A DNA stretch of 64,000 nucleotides from Achromobacter agilis. Lineage in GTDB: Bacteria; Pseudomonadota; Gammaproteobacteria; Burkholderiales; Burkholderiaceae_B. The notes below the pieces were generated by a model. It saw nothing but the letters and a program-made list of their open reading frames with translations, was not told where the DNA came from and made no database searches. The translations under genes and the position numbers were made by a program. Positions within the stretch are counted from its first letter, which is position 1. The number at the start of each line of letters is the position of its first letter. Shown here in pieces: positions 48,716 to 58,152 of this stretch. The stretch is from assembly GCF_900496965.1 (NCBI RefSeq), contig NZ_UFQB01000013.1:62001-126000 (forward strand), read 5' to 3'.

Positions 48716-50503
48716 ATGCCACCCACTTCTTCTGCTGCCCGGGGCGCGCTGCGCCTGGGCGATTTCACTACCGACAAGCGTGTCGTCCTGCTCATGGGAC
48801 TGGCCATCCCCGTTGGCCTGGCCAGCGTCGTGGCCGCCTGGGTGCTGCTGCGCCTGATCGCGCTGTGCACCAACCTGGCCTATCACGGCCAATTCTCCTT
48901 CGTCGACCAGCCCATCACCACGGGGCAGCTCGGGCTTGCGTCCGTCGCCATTCCCGTCGTCGGCTGCCTCATCATCGGCCTGATGGCCCGTTACGGTTCG
49001 GAGAAGATCCGCGGCCATGGCATTCCGGAAGCCATGGAAGCCATTCTGATCGGCAAGAGCCGCATCCAGCCCAAGGTGGCGGTGCTGAAGCCGGTGTCGT
49101 CGGCCGTGTCGATCGGCACCGGCGGCCCGTTCGGCGCGGAGGGCCCCATCATCATGACCGGCGGCGCGATCGGTTCATTGCTGGCCCAGACAATTCACCT
49201 GGACGACGGCGAGCGCAAGACCCTGCTGGTGGCGGGCGCCGCCGCGGGCATGACGGCGATCTTCTCCACGCCGCTGGCGGCGGTGCTGCTGGCGGTGGAA
49301 CTGCTGCTGTTCGAATGGAAGCCGCGCAGCTTCCTGCCGGTGGCGATGGCCGCCCTCGTGGCCGCGGCGGCGCGCGCCTACATCCTGGATGCCGGGCCGA
49401 TCTTCGCCTACTCGGGCGCGCTGGCGTTCACCCCCGCGCACCTGCTGGCCTGCGCCGCCGTTGGCGTGATTGCGGGGCTGGGATCGGGCGTGCTGACGTC
49501 GCTCGTGTATGCCGCCGAGGATCTGTTCGAGAAACTGCCCCTGCACTGGATGTGGTGGCCGGCCTTCGGCGGCCTGGCGATCGGTATCGGCGGCCTGATC
49601 GACCCGGCCGCGCTGGGCGTGGGCTACGACAATATCCGCCACCTGCTGGCGGGCGACCTGGCATTCCAGGCCGTGTTGCTGCTGCTGGTCGTCAAGGTGT
49701 TGATCTGGTCGATCGCGCTGGGATCGGGAACCTCCGGCGGGGTGCTGGCGCCGTTGCTCATTTTCGGCGGCGCGCTGGGCGCCCTGGCGACCCCGTTGCT
49801 GCCGCAGGCGGATGCCGGTTTCTGGGCGCTGCTGGGCATGGCCGCCATGATGGGCGGCACCATGCGGGCGCCGCTCACCGCAACGCTGTTCGCGGTGGAG
49901 TTGACCGGCGACGTCGGTGCGCTTCTGCCGGTGCTGGCTGCCTGCGTGTTCGCGTACGGCGTGACGGTCCTGCTGCTCAAGCGTTCCATCCTGACCGAGA
50001 AGATCGCCCGGCGCGGCCATCACATCAGCCGCGAGTACCGGGTGGACCCGTTCGACCTGCTGCGTGTGCGCGACGTGATGACCGTGCCGGTGCAAACCTT
50101 GCCGCAAGGCTGGACGGTGGGGCAGGCGATCGAGCATTTCACGACCGCGCAACCGGTCCACACGAGCTATCCGGTGCTGGACGACCAGGGACAGGTGATG
50201 GGCGAAGTGACCCGCGCGGACACGCTGGCCTGGGCGCTGGACGGCAGCCAGCATGAGCGGACCCTGGCCGATGCCTTGGAAGGCCGCGATCTGGTCTACG
50301 GCTATCCCGAGGAACTGGCCAGCCAGATCGCGGACCGCATGGCGTTGTCGGGCGCGGGCCGGGTGCCCATTCTGGACCGGGAGAGCGGCAGGCTGGTGGG
50401 CATCGTCGGACGTAAGGACCTGTTCCGGTCGCGCGCCCGCCGGCTGCGCGAAGAAAGCCAGCGCACCGCCTATTTCCGCCGGCCGCCGCCTTCGGGCGCC
50501 TGA
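48716..50503 (+). CDS. CLC-type chloride channel/antiporter with CBS domains
   Basis: 595 residues from ATG 48716 (MPPTSSAARGAL). The first 430 residues are a CLC membrane domain: GHGIPEAMEAIL for the GxGIPE selectivity loop, SIGTGGPFGAEGPIIMTGGAIGS with the gating glutamate in GAEGP, and SGTSGGVLAPLLIFGGALG for GxFxP-like. Two CBS domains follow (VRDVMTVPVQTLPQGWTVGQAIEHFTTAQPVHTSYPVLDDQGQVMGEVTRADTLAW and the VYGYPEELASQIADRMALSGAGRVPILDRESGRLVGIVGRKDLFRSR segment). It moves chloride, or exchanges it for protons, at the inner membrane. It is divergent from the MarR gene and overlaps the convergent LysR gene by 34 bases. Confidence 0.92.
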   Translation: MPPTSSAARGALRLGDFTTDKRVVLLMGLAIPVGLASVVAAWVLLRLIALCTNLAYHGQFSFVDQPITTGQLGLASVAIPVVGCLIIGLMARYGSEKIRGHGIPEAMEAILIGKSRIQPKVAVLKPVSSAVSIGTGGPFGAEGPIIMTGGAIGSLLAQTIHLDDGERKTLLVAGAAAGMTAIFSTPLAAVLLAVELLLFEWKPRSFLPVAMAALVAAAARAYILDAGPIFAYSGALAFTPAHLLACAAVGVIAGLGSGVLTSLVYAAEDLFEKLPLHWMWWPAFGGLAIGIGGLIDPAALGVGYDNIRHLLAGDLAFQAVLLLLVVKVLIWSIALGSGTSGGVLAPLLIFGGALGALATPLLPQADAGFWALLGMAAMMGGTMRAPLTATLFAVELTGDVGALLPVLAACVFAYGVTVLLLKRSILTEKIARRGHHISREYRVDPFDLLRVRDVMTVPVQTLPQGWTVGQAIEHFTTAQPVHTSYPVLDDQGQVMGEVTRADTLAWALDGSQHERTLADALEGRDLVYGYPEELASQIADRMALSGAGRVPILDRESGRLVGIVGRKDLFRSRARRLREESQRTAYFRRPPPSGA

Positions 50504-51432
50504 CGTCCGGAAGCCTCGGGCTGCCCGCCCACGCCCGGATCGCGCGGATTGGCCGCGCGCAATTGCCACAGCACGTCCAGCACATGCTGCGTGGCCCGCT
50601 CGACCTGTCCGGCGCGATGCGCGATCCCCAGCGGACGCCATAACGCGGGCCGCAGCGGGCGCATGATGATGCGCGGATCGGGCTGAGGCGCCGTGGCTTC
50701 GTGCGGCAGCAGCGTGGCGCCGTAGTCCGCGGCCACCAGGCTTTTGATCGCGTCGTTGTAGTTCAGCTGGATGCGCGGGCGCGGATTCAGGCCGGCGGCG
50801 GCGAACCATTCGGCCGTCAGGCGCGACAGCCGCGTGCTGGCATCGTTCAGGATCAGGGGCCGCTCGGCCAGCCAGGCCGGGGCGATGCGCGCGGGCGCGC
50901 GCCAGCTGGCGGGCAGGAAGGCCATGACCGGGTCGCGCCGCCACGGCCGCAGCACCAGGCCGTTCAGGGGCGGCTGCGGCAGCGCCACCAGCCCCACGTC
51001 CAGGGATCCGTCGGCCAGGCGCAGCAGGGTTTCCTGCGACGTCAGCACGGCGACCTGCACGTCGATGCCGGGATGGTGGCGTCCCAGTGTTTCCAAGGCC
51101 TGCGGCAGCAGATGGGCGATGGCGCCGGTCGAGGCGCCCAGCCGCACGCGTCCGGCCAGGCCCTGTACCTGGCGTTGCACGTCATCGAGCGCCTGGTCGG
51201 CCTCGGCCAGCAGGCGGCGCGCGCGCTCGAGCAGCGTTTCACCGATGGGCGTGGCGCGGATCTGGCCGCGCTTGCGGGTGAGGAGCGGCGCGCCGATGCG
51301 TTCCTCCAGGTCAGCCACGTGCAGGCTGACGGTGGGCGGGGCCAGGTGCAGGACTCGGGCGGCCTCGGCGAAGGAGCCCAGGTCCGCGATGGCGACGAGG
51401 GTACGGAGGCGGTCCAGGCTGATTTCACGCAT
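50470..51432 (-). CDS. LysR-family regulator
   Basis: 320 residues. The HTH is [68 protein letters not shown], and the substrate domain follows ([37 protein letters not shown]). Its last residues are Gly/Arg/Lys-rich and overlap the end of the CLC gene. It is divergent from argC with 128 bases between, and nested palindromes lie at 51445-51474. It may control argC, although LysR control of arginine biosynthesis of the ArgP type is not established here. Confidence 0.88.
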   Translation of the reverse strand: MREISLDRLRTLVAIADLGSFAEAARVLHLAPPTVSLHVADLEERIGAPLLTRKRGQIRATPIGETLLERARRLLAEADQALDDVQRQVQGLAGRVRLGASTGAIAHLLPQALETLGRHHPGIDVQVAVLTSQETLLRLADGSLDVGLVALPQPPLNGLVLRPWRRDPVMAFLPASWRAPARIAPAWLAERPLILNDASTRLSRLTAEWFAAAGLNPRPRIQLNYNDAIKSLVAADYGATLLPHEATAPQPDPRIIMRPLRPALWRPLGIAHRAGQVERATQHVLDVLWQLRAANPRDPGVGGQPEASGRQAPEGGGRRK

Positions 51433-51444
51433 GGGGTCTCGATC

Positions 51445-51474
51445 GATCGTTCAGTAGAACTGAATTGAACGATC
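51445..51474. promoter_or_regulatory. Nested palindromes between LysR gene and argC
   Basis: GATCGTTCA (51445-51453) and TGAACGATC (51466-51474) are perfect 9-bp inverted arms, 12 bases apart. Inside them TTCAGT-AGA-ACTGAA (51450-51464) is a second perfect palindrome. The outer repeat begins 12 bases before the LysR start. Confidence 0.5.
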
Positions 51475-51560
51475 ATGATATTCGACTTTTGTTATGTCGC
51501 GTATCGATCGATGATGGCGTCTGCCATCCGCACACCTCTCTGATCCAGGAAGATCGCGCC

Positions 51561-52493
51561 ATGACCAAACCTCTTGTTTTCATCGACGGCGACCAGGGCA
51601 CCACGGGCCTGCAGATCCATGAACGCCTGCACGGGCGAGCCGACTTGCAGCTGGTGACGCTGCCCGAGGCCGAACGCAAGAACCCGCAGCGCCGCGCCGA
51701 GGCCATCAACGCCTGCGACGTGGCGATCCTGTGCCTGCCCGACGAGCCGGCGCGCCAGGCGGCGGCTTCCATCGTGAATCCGGCGGTCCGCGTGATCGAC
51801 GCCAGTTCGGCGCATCGCACGGACGCGGGATGGGTGTACGGCTTTCCCGAAATGAATGCGGACCAGGGCCGGCTGATTGCGCAGGCCCTGCGCGTGAGCA
51901 ACCCGGGCTGCTATCCCACCGGCGCCATCGCGCTGCTGGGCCCGCTGGTCCGGGCAGGCCTGGTGCCGGCCGATTACCCGGTGGCGGTGCATGCGGTATC
52001 GGGCTATTCGGGCGGTGGGCGCGCCAGCGTGGACGCCTACGAAGGGCCCGGCGGACCGCAGGGGCCGGCGTTCCAGCTTTATGGGCTGGGCCTGGCGCAC
52101 AAGCACACGCCGGAAATCGAACGGCACGCCGGCCTGACGGCGCGGCCGGTCTTCGTGCCCGCGTACGGCGCCTTCCGCCAGGGCATCGTCCTGACCGTGC
52201 CGCTGCAATTGCGCCTGCTGCCGGCGGGCGTGGACGGCCAGCGCCTGCATGAATGCCTGCATCGGCACTATGCCGGCGCGGCGCACGTGCAGGTGGTGGC
52301 GCCCGAGGACGCGGCGGGGCACACGCACCTGGATCCGCAGGCCTTGAACGGCACCAACGATCTGCGCCTCGCGGTATACGGCAATGCGCAATATGGCCAG
52401 GTCCTGCTGACGGCCGTGTTCGACAACCTGGGCAAGGGAGCGTCCGGCGCGGCCGTGCAGAACCTGGACCTGATGCTGGCCGCGATGGGGTAA
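51561..52493 (+). CDS. argC: N-acetyl-gamma-glutamyl-phosphate reductase (type 2 ArgC)
   Basis: 310 residues from ATG 51561. The NADP fold starts [18 protein letters not shown]. The catalytic cysteine is in [15 protein letters not shown] and the catalytic histidine region is [32 protein letters not shown] completes the family pattern. The shorter length and the sequence place it in the type 2 ArgC group. It makes N-acetylglutamate semialdehyde in arginine synthesis. No other arginine biosynthetic gene is adjacent on this strand. It ends at a strong hairpin shared with the convergent TlpA gene. Confidence 0.93.
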   Translation: MTKPLVFIDGDQGTTGLQIHERLHGRADLQLVTLPEAERKNPQRRAEAINACDVAILCLPDEPARQAAASIVNPAVRVIDASSAHRTDAGWVYGFPEMNADQGRLIAQALRVSNPGCYPTGAIALLGPLVRAGLVPADYPVAVHAVSGYSGGGRASVDAYEGPGGPQGPAFQLYGLGLAHKHTPEIERHAGLTARPVFVPAYGAFRQGIVLTVPLQLRLLPAGVDGQRLHECLHRHYAGAAHVQVVAPEDAAGHTHLDPQALNGTNDLRLAVYGNAQYGQVLLTAVFDNLGKGASGAAVQNLDLMLAAMG

Positions 52494-52494
52494 C

Positions 52495-52525
52495 GCCGGC
52501 AGGCCCGGGCCGGCTACCTGCCGGC
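52495..52525. terminator. Bidirectional terminator hairpin between argC and TlpA gene
   Basis: GCCGGCAGG (52495-52503) and CCTGCCGGC (52517-52525) pair perfectly across 13 bases. The stem overlaps the end of the leftward gene. There is no T run. Confidence 0.55.
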
Positions 52526-53338
52526 GCCGGGCGTGCGGATCGCTTCCAGGCGCTGGGCCAGCGAGGCCGTGGACAGCTCGCCGACCCGTAGGCCGGTCAG
52601 GCGTCCCTGCGGGTCCAGGAACAGCGTGGCGGGCAGGCCGCGATTGCTCATCGCGCGCGACGCCTCGCCAGCGGGGTCGACCAGCACGTTGCGCAGCGTC
52701 GGCGCATGCCGCTGCAGGAAGCGCGCGATGTCCTCCGGCGATTCGGCCTGGTTCAGGAAGACGAAGTTCACGTCGGGATGCGCCGCCTGCGCCGCGGCGA
52801 ACGCGGGCATTTCGCGCCGGCAGGGCGGGCACCAGCTCGCCCATAGATTGATCACCGTGGGCTTGCCCTGGAACGCGGCAAGGGTGGCGGGCGAGCCATC
52901 CAGCTGCTGCAGGGCCAGGGCGGCCAGTTCAGGCCGCGCCTCGGGCGCGGGCGCCAGCCAGCGGCCGCCGCCGATCCAGACGGCGCTGGCCAGCGCAAGC
53001 GCGCCAAGCAGCGCGGGCCGCGGCGCCTTGCGGCGGATCGCCGCCAGCAGCGCATAGGCCCAGGCCGCGCCCAGGCCGGCCATGCCGGTCCAGCCGCCGT
53101 CGCGCAGGTCCAGGATCCGCAGCAGGTTGGGCTGATAGTGTTCGCGGTATTGCCAGACGAAGGCAAGGCGCGCCACGGCCAGGCCGATGATCAGGGCCCG
53201 CCAGAGCACCGTGCCGAGTTCGGCGGAGCGTGCGCGGCCGAAAAGGCGCGCCGCCAGCAGCCCGGCCAGGGCGGCCGCGGCCAGCACCGCGAGTTCGGTG
53301 GGAAAAACCAGCGGTCCGATGCGGATGGCCGGGCTCAT
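52514..53338 (-). CDS. TlpA-like thioredoxin with N-terminal membrane domain
   Basis: 274 residues. Residues 1-125 contain four or so hydrophobic segments with an Lgt-like look (IRIGPLVFPTELAVLAAAALAGLLAARL, RALIIGLAVARLAFVWQYREHY). Residues 140-270 are a TlpA/ResA thioredoxin with the active site CPPC at 170-173 in TVINLWASWCPPCRREMPAF and the cis-Pro in SNRGLPATLFLDPQGRL. The thioredoxin domain should face the periplasm and reduce disulfides, for example in cytochrome c assembly. No client gene is adjacent. It converges on argC. Confidence 0.86.
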   Translation of the reverse strand: MSPAIRIGPLVFPTELAVLAAAALAGLLAARLFGRARSAELGTVLWRALIIGLAVARLAFVWQYREHYQPNLLRILDLRDGGWTGMAGLGAAWAYALLAAIRRKAPRPALLGALALASAVWIGGGRWLAPAPEARPELAALALQQLDGSPATLAAFQGKPTVINLWASWCPPCRREMPAFAAAQAAHPDVNFVFLNQAESPEDIARFLQRHAPTLRNVLVDPAGEASRAMSNRGLPATLFLDPQGRLTGLRVGELSTASLAQRLEAIRTPGAGR

Positions 53339-53460
53339 GCGCCGTCCTTGCCGGGCGCGGCGGTCCTGGCCGCCGCGCGGCCTGTGTCGTTGCGGTCGAT
53401 ATCGATGCCCATGGCTGCCGGTCGTGTCGTGAATCGACCGGCAAGCCTAGCATGGCCCGG

Positions 53461-54612
53461 CTACAGCGCCGCCACCAGCCTTTGCATGAAGGCATCGCAC
53501 TCGGCCAGTTGCGCGCGGGAGATGTATTCGTCCGGCTTGTGGGCCTGCACGATCGAGCCCGGGCCGCACACGACCACGGGAACGTCCAGGTGACGGGTGA
53601 ACAGCCCGCCCTCGGTGCCGAAGGCGACCTTGGTCTTGGCGGCGCCGGCCGGCAGCAGGGATTCGACGAAACGCACCGCCTCGCTGGCGAGGGGCGTGTC
53701 CAGGCCCGGGTAGGCGTTGACCTCTTCGATCCGGATGTCCGCGGCGGGCGCATGCAGGCGGGCCTGCTTGCGGATGTCGTCGGCGGCCTGGCGCAGCGGA
53801 GCCAGCAGGACGGCCGGATCGTCCTGCGCCAGGTGGCGGATCTCGAAATCGACCACGCATTCGTTGGGCACGATGTTCAGCGCGCGGCCGCCGTGGATGC
53901 AGCCGGCGTGGACCGTGGCGTAGGGCACCTCGTAGGCGGAGTCGCGCGCGCCGCGGGCCCGTAGGTCATCTTGCAGCGCGCGCATGGCGCCGACCAGGTC
54001 GCAGGCCAGGTGGATGGCGTTCAGCGCCCGCGGCGCCAGCGCGGAATGGCCCTCGAGCCCCAGGCAGAGGGCGCGCAGGGCCGCTTTTCCCTTGTGGCCG
54101 GTGGCGATGCGCATGGACGTGGGCTCGCCGACGATGCACAACGCGGGCCGGCCGGGCGCCATTTCCATGACCTCCAGCAGCCGGCGCACGCCGACGCAGC
54201 CGATTTCCTCGTCATAGGACAGCGCCAGCTGGAGCGGCCGGCGCAGCGTCCGCCCGCTGGCCTGCACCATGGCGTTGACCGCGCAGGCCACGAAGCCCTT
54301 CATGTCGGCCGTGCCCCGGCCGTACAGCAGGCCGTCGCGCGCCGTCAGCGCGAAGGGCGGCAGGGTCCAGGCCTGCCCGGCCGCGGGCACCACGTCCGTG
54401 TGCCCCGACAGCAGCACGCCGGGCACGCCCGCCGGGCCGACCGAGGCATACAGATTGGCGCGCGTGCCGTCGTCGCTGCGCACCAGGGTGGAAGCGATGC
54501 CGTGCGCGGCCAGCAGGTCGCGCACGGCTTCGATCAGCGCCAGGTTGGGCGTGAGCGTCACCGTGTCGAAGGCGACCAGCCGCGCCAGCAGCGCCTCGGA
54601 GGGAGTCGGCAT
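53461..54612 (-). CDS. argE: Acetylornithine deacetylase/ArgE-type M20 peptidase
   Basis: 383 residues from ATG 54612 (MPTPSEALLARLVAFDTVT). Metal ligands are in LLSGHTDVVP (His, Asp), GRGTADMKGF (Asp), SYDEEIGCVG (Glu-Glu) and AFGTEGGLFTRHLDVPVVVCGPGSI. This is the ArgE/CPG2 di-zinc pattern, and ArgE-like specificity is suggested by length and by the closing GPGSIVQAHKPDEYI. It is the last gene of the ABC/agmatinase-like operon, so it may remove an acyl group from an imported arginine derivative and not serve biosynthesis. Confidence 0.9.
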   Translation of the reverse strand: MPTPSEALLARLVAFDTVTLTPNLALIEAVRDLLAAHGIASTLVRSDDGTRANLYASVGPAGVPGVLLSGHTDVVPAAGQAWTLPPFALTARDGLLYGRGTADMKGFVACAVNAMVQASGRTLRRPLQLALSYDEEIGCVGVRRLLEVMEMAPGRPALCIVGEPTSMRIATGHKGKAALRALCLGLEGHSALAPRALNAIHLACDLVGAMRALQDDLRARGARDSAYEVPYATVHAGCIHGGRALNIVPNECVVDFEIRHLAQDDPAVLLAPLRQAADDIRKQARLHAPAADIRIEEVNAYPGLDTPLASEAVRFVESLLPAGAAKTKVAFGTEGGLFTRHLDVPVVVCGPGSIVQAHKPDEYISRAQLAECDAFMQRLVAAL

Positions 54613-54622
54613 GGCGCGATCC

Positions 54623-55033
54623 TCAGCCCGGAATGACGGCGGTGACGTCGATTTCGACCAGCCATTCCGGCCGGGCCAGCGCCGAAACGATGATGCCGGT
54701 GGAAACAGGGAATACGCCCTTGAGCCAGCGGCCCACGACGTTGTAGACCTCTTCACGGTAGCGCACGTCGATCAGATAGACGGTGAGCTTGCAGATGTGG
54801 GAGAGCTCGCTGCCGCATTCCTCAAGCAGCATCGCCACGTTGGCCATGGCTTTTTCGGCCTGGGCGGCGACGTCGCCCACGCCTACCGATTCCCGGGTAT
54901 CCAGATCCTGGCCGATCTGGCCGCGCAGGAATACCGTGTTGCCGGCGACCACGGCCTGGCACAGGTCGTTGTCCAGCCGTTGTTCGGGATAGGTTTCGCG
55001 CGTATTGAATTTGCGGATGCGGGTGTGGGCCAT
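54623..55033 (-). CDS. RidA-family protein
   Basis: 136 residues from ATG 55033 (MAHTRIRKFNTRETYPEQRLDNDLCQAVVAGNTVFLRGQIGQDL). The family pattern includes VGVGDVAAQAEKAMANVAMLLEECGSELSHICKLTVYLIDVRYREEVYNVVGRWL, but the usual final catalytic Arg of RidA cannot be assigned with certainty in FPVSTGIIVSALARPEWLVEIDVTAV. RidA proteins hydrolyse reactive imines and enamines released by PLP enzymes or oxidases. It lies between the ATPase and the ArgE-like gene in the same operon. Confidence 0.85.
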   Translation of the reverse strand: MAHTRIRKFNTRETYPEQRLDNDLCQAVVAGNTVFLRGQIGQDLDTRESVGVGDVAAQAEKAMANVAMLLEECGSELSHICKLTVYLIDVRYREEVYNVVGRWLKGVFPVSTGIIVSALARPEWLVEIDVTAVIPG

Positions 55034-55080
55034 GTCTGGATCCTGATGGGTGGGGGGCCGGGCGGTCGCCCGCCCGGGCG

Positions 55081-55824
55081 TCAATGGGGAAGAATCTTGG
55101 AAAGGAAGCGGCGGGCCTGCGGGCTGGCGGCGTCGCGGAAGAAGCGGTCGGTGGGGCTGTCCTCGATGATGGCGCCGTCCTCCATGAAGACCACGCGGTT
55201 CGCCACGCGGCGCGCGAAACCCATCTCGTGCGTCACGACCATCATGGTCATGCCTTCTTCGGCCAGTTCCACCATGACGTCCAGCACCTCATTGACCATT
55301 TCGGGGTCGAGCGCGGAGGTCGGCTCGTCGAACAGCATGGCCATCGGGTCCATCGACAGCGCGCGGGCGATGGCCACGCGCTGCTGCTGACCGCCCGATA
55401 GCTGCCCCGGATGCTTGCCCGCATGTGCCGACAGCCCGACGCGCTCCAGCAGCGCGCCGGCCTTGCCGCGCGCGGTGCCGACATCCCGTCCCAGCACGAT
55501 CTGCTGCGCCAGCGTCAGGTTGCGCAGGATGTCCAGATGGGGGAACAGCTCGAAGTGCTGGAACACCATGCCGACCTTGGTGCGCAGCTTGGGCAGGTCG
55601 GTGGCTGCCGTTACGGAGGCGCCGTCGATCAGGATGTCGCCGCCCTGGATGGGCTCCAGCGCGTTGACGGTCTTGATGAGCGTGGACTTGCCGGAGCCCG
55701 ACGGCCCGCAGACCACCACGATCTCGCCCTTGTCGACGCGGGTCGAGCATTGCTTGAGCACGTGGTGGGCGCCGTAGTACTTGTCCACCCCGCGGATCTC
55801 GATGATGGGTGCGGGCGCGTTCAT
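55081..55824 (-). CDS. Polar amino-acid ABC transporter ATP-binding protein
   Basis: 247 residues from ATG 55824, overlapping the ureohydrolase stop by four bases. Walker A is [12 protein letters not shown], the signature [15 protein letters not shown], Walker [14 protein letters not shown], and the switch His is in [20 protein letters not shown]. It is a GlnQ-type subunit. Its permeases (56809, 57461) and receptor (58153) are upstream in the same operon, with the ureohydrolase between them. Confidence 0.92.
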   Translation of the reverse strand: MNAPAPIIEIRGVDKYYGAHHVLKQCSTRVDKGEIVVVCGPSGSGKSTLIKTVNALEPIQGGDILIDGASVTAATDLPKLRTKVGMVFQHFELFPHLDILRNLTLAQQIVLGRDVGTARGKAGALLERVGLSAHAGKHPGQLSGGQQQRVAIARALSMDPMAMLFDEPTSALDPEMVNEVLDVMVELAEEGMTMMVVTHEMGFARRVANRVVFMEDGAIIEDSPTDRFFRDAASPQARRFLSKILPH

Positions 55825-56780
55825 TTGTCGTAGTGCCCCGCGCGGATGGAGGCGCCGATGAGGTTCAGGATCAGCCGGCCCGCCGTGATGCACGTAATCT
55901 GGTTCAGGTCTTTCTCGGGCTGGATCTCGACGATGTCCATGCCCACTACGCGGCCCTTGCGCACCAGCCCGTGGATCAGCTTGCGGGCCTGGAGGAAGGT
56001 GACGCCGCCGGGCGCCGGGCCCGCCACCGCCGGCATGATGGTCGGGTCCATGCCGTCGGCGTCGATCGTCAGGTAGTAGTTGCCGCCGTCGGGAATCCGC
56101 TCCAGCACGGCGTCCATGCCGATGTCGTGCAGTTCGTAGGCGGTGACCAGCTCGGCGCCGTAGGCGCGCGCGGCCTCCATTTCCTCGGGCCGGCCGCTGC
56201 CCTGGGCGCGCAGGCCGATCTGGATGATGCGGTCCACATGCGCCATTTCGGATGCGCGGCGGATCGGGCTGGACAGTCCGTCGCGCACCCCGTTGACGTC
56301 GTCGCGCCAGTCCAGGTGGGCGTCTATGTGGACCAGCGTGATCGGGCCCTTCTGGTCCAGGCCGCGCAGGATGGGCGTCGTGATGCCGTGGTCGCCGCCC
56401 AGCACGATGGGCACGGCGCCCGCCGCGGCGATGCGGCGCACGGCCGTCTCGGCTCGTTCGTAGTGTTCGCCGCGCGGCTTGGACAGGTCCGGGATGATGT
56501 CGCCGCAGTCCACGAAGCGGATGTCCTCCCGGCCCTGCAGCAGCGGGCCGTCGATGTCGAAATCGTAGTGGCCCGGGCGGCGCACGACGCGGTCGGTGGC
56601 CTGGCGGATCGCCGTCGGCGCATTGGTCTGGTCGTTGCTGAAGTCGGCGGCCGAGTAGGGCGAGCCGTAAGGCATGCCCAGGACGGCGATGTCGGCCTGC
56701 AGATTGTCCAGGTCGAGCGCCAGCGTGGAATACAGCAGGGTCGGGTGGCCGGTGCGGGGAGGGACCGTATAGGTGCTCAT
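55821..56780 (-). CDS. speB: Agmatinase/guanidinobutyrase-type ureohydrolase
   Basis: 319 residues. The di-manganese ligands of ureohydrolases are visible in VPIVLGGDHGITTP, VHIDAHLDWRDDVNG and LTIDADGMDPTIMPAVAGPAPGG. Length and the GYGHD-free N-terminus (VLGMPYGSPYSAADFSNDQTNAPTAIRQATDRV) match bacterial agmatinase or guanidino-acid hydrolases rather than arginase. The enzyme removes urea from a guanidino group. Here it sits inside an ABC import operon with ArgE-like and RidA proteins. The substrate is likely an imported guanidino compound, perhaps not agmatine. Confidence 0.9.
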   Translation of the reverse strand: MSTYTVPPRTGHPTLLYSTLALDLDNLQADIAVLGMPYGSPYSAADFSNDQTNAPTAIRQATDRVVRRPGHYDFDIDGPLLQGREDIRFVDCGDIIPDLSKPRGEHYERAETAVRRIAAAGAVPIVLGGDHGITTPILRGLDQKGPITLVHIDAHLDWRDDVNGVRDGLSSPIRRASEMAHVDRIIQIGLRAQGSGRPEEMEAARAYGAELVTAYELHDIGMDAVLERIPDGGNYYLTIDADGMDPTIMPAVAGPAPGGVTFLQARKLIHGLVRKGRVVGMDIVEIQPEKDLNQITCITAGRLILNLIGASIRAGHYDK

Positions 56781-56808
56781 GTTCTCGTTTCCTTTGGGGG
56801 GTGAAGGG

Positions 56809-57471
56809 TCAGGCCTGGCGCGCGCCGCGGCGCGCCAGGGTTTCCAGGCGGCGTCCCGCGCCGGCCATCAGCACGCTGCACAGCCAGTAGATGAGCGCGG
56901 TCGTGCCCAGCACTTCGAGATAGGCGAAGGTGTTGGCCGTGAGCAGGTTGCTCTGGTAGGTCATTTCCGGCAGGCTCATCACCGAAAAAATCGCCGAGTC
57001 CTTGAACATCATGATGACCAGGCTGGTGGTGGGCGGGATGAGGAAGCCGAACAGCTGGGGCACGACGATGTGGCGCTGCGTCTGCCAGTAGGTCATGCCC
57101 AGCGACAGGGCCGCGCTGCTCTGGCCGCGCGGCACGCTCTTGAGCGCGGCGCGCAGGACCTCGCAGAAATAGCCGCCGGTGTAGAAGGCGGTGCAGCCGA
57201 TGGCGACCGACATGGCCGAGGCCGGCACGCCCAGCTTGGGCAGCCCGAAAAACGACAGGTACACGAGGATCAGGTACGGGATGTTCCGCACCAGCTCCAC
57301 GTAGGCCAGCGCCACGGGCCGCAGCAGCGTGTGGGATTGGGCGGCGTAGGCCGCCAGCGTGCCGATCAGGATGCCCAGCGGTATCCCGATGAGGCTGACC
57401 AGGGCTGTGATCCGCAAGCCTTTGAGAAGGACGGGAACGGATTGCCCGACGAGTGAGAAATCAATGGGCAT
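56809..57471 (-). CDS. Polar amino-acid ABC transporter permease
   Basis: 220 residues. Features are LLKGLRITALVSLIGIPLGILIGTLAAYA, YVELVRNIPYLILVYLSFFGL and the EAA loop FCEVLRAALKSVPRGQSSAALSLGMTYWQTQRHIVVPQLFGFLIPPTTSLVIMMFKDSAIFSVMSLPEMTYQ. It overlaps the permease at 57461 by 11 bases and should form a heterodimer with it. A 28-base gap separates it from the ureohydrolase. Confidence 0.9.
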   Translation of the reverse strand: MPIDFSLVGQSVPVLLKGLRITALVSLIGIPLGILIGTLAAYAAQSHTLLRPVALAYVELVRNIPYLILVYLSFFGLPKLGVPASAMSVAIGCTAFYTGGYFCEVLRAALKSVPRGQSSAALSLGMTYWQTQRHIVVPQLFGFLIPPTTSLVIMMFKDSAIFSVMSLPEMTYQSNLLTANTFAYLEVLGTTALIYWLCSVLMAGAGRRLETLARRGARQA

Positions 57472-58141
57472 TGGGCAGCATCCTCGACACGCGGCGCTCG
57501 CACAGGCGCGAGGCGGCCGACAGGCAGAAAAGAATGATGAAGTACACGGCGGCCGTCACCGTGAACACCTGCAGGGGCAGGTCGCTTTGCAGCGTGGCGT
57601 TGCGGGCCACGGTGGCCAGTTCCGGCACGGCGATGATGGACATCAGCGAAGAGGCCTTGAGCAGGATGGTGAGTTCGCTGGTCAGCGGCGGGATCGCGCG
57701 ATAGAACACCTGCGGCAGCAAGACGTGGCGCCAGATCTGCCGGCGGCGCATGCCGAGCGCCCGCGCCGCCGCGACCTGGCCGGGCGACAGCGTGCCCAGC
57801 GCGCCGCGCAGGATTTCCACGATGTACGCGCTGGTGTTACAGGCCAGCGCGCCGATACCGGCCGCCAGCGGCGATACCGAGATTCCCAACACGGGCGGCA
57901 CCACGTAGTAGGCGATCAGCATATGGATGAGCGCGGGCGTGCCGCGGATGGCGCTGACCCACAGCATGACCAGCCCGCGCAGCGGCCCGTAGGGAGACAG
58001 GCGCGCCAACAGCAGCGCGACGCCCAGCCCGGTGCCGATGGCGAACGCAGCCACGGATGCCGCGAGGGTGATCGCCGTGCCCGAGACGACGCCGTGCAGG
58101 AACGGCGCGAGCGCGCCGTTCTGATTCAGCCATTCCAGCAT
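57461..58141 (-). CDS. Polar amino-acid ABC transporter permease
   Basis: 226 residues. Features are GVVSGTAITLAASVAAFAIGTGLGVALLLARL, WVSAIRGTPALIHMLIAYYVVPPVL and the EAA loop YIVEILRGALGTLSPGQVAAARALGMRRRQIWRHVLLPQVFYRAIPPLTSELTILLKASSLMSIIAVPEL. It follows the receptor gene after 11 bases. It is the partner of the permease at 56809. Confidence 0.9.
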   Translation of the reverse strand: MLEWLNQNGALAPFLHGVVSGTAITLAASVAAFAIGTGLGVALLLARLSPYGPLRGLVMLWVSAIRGTPALIHMLIAYYVVPPVLGISVSPLAAGIGALACNTSAYIVEILRGALGTLSPGQVAAARALGMRRRQIWRHVLLPQVFYRAIPPLTSELTILLKASSLMSIIAVPELATVARNATLQSDLPLQVFTVTAAVYFIILFCLSAASRLCERRVSRMLPNAH

Positions 58142-58152
58142 GGGGGTTCCGC

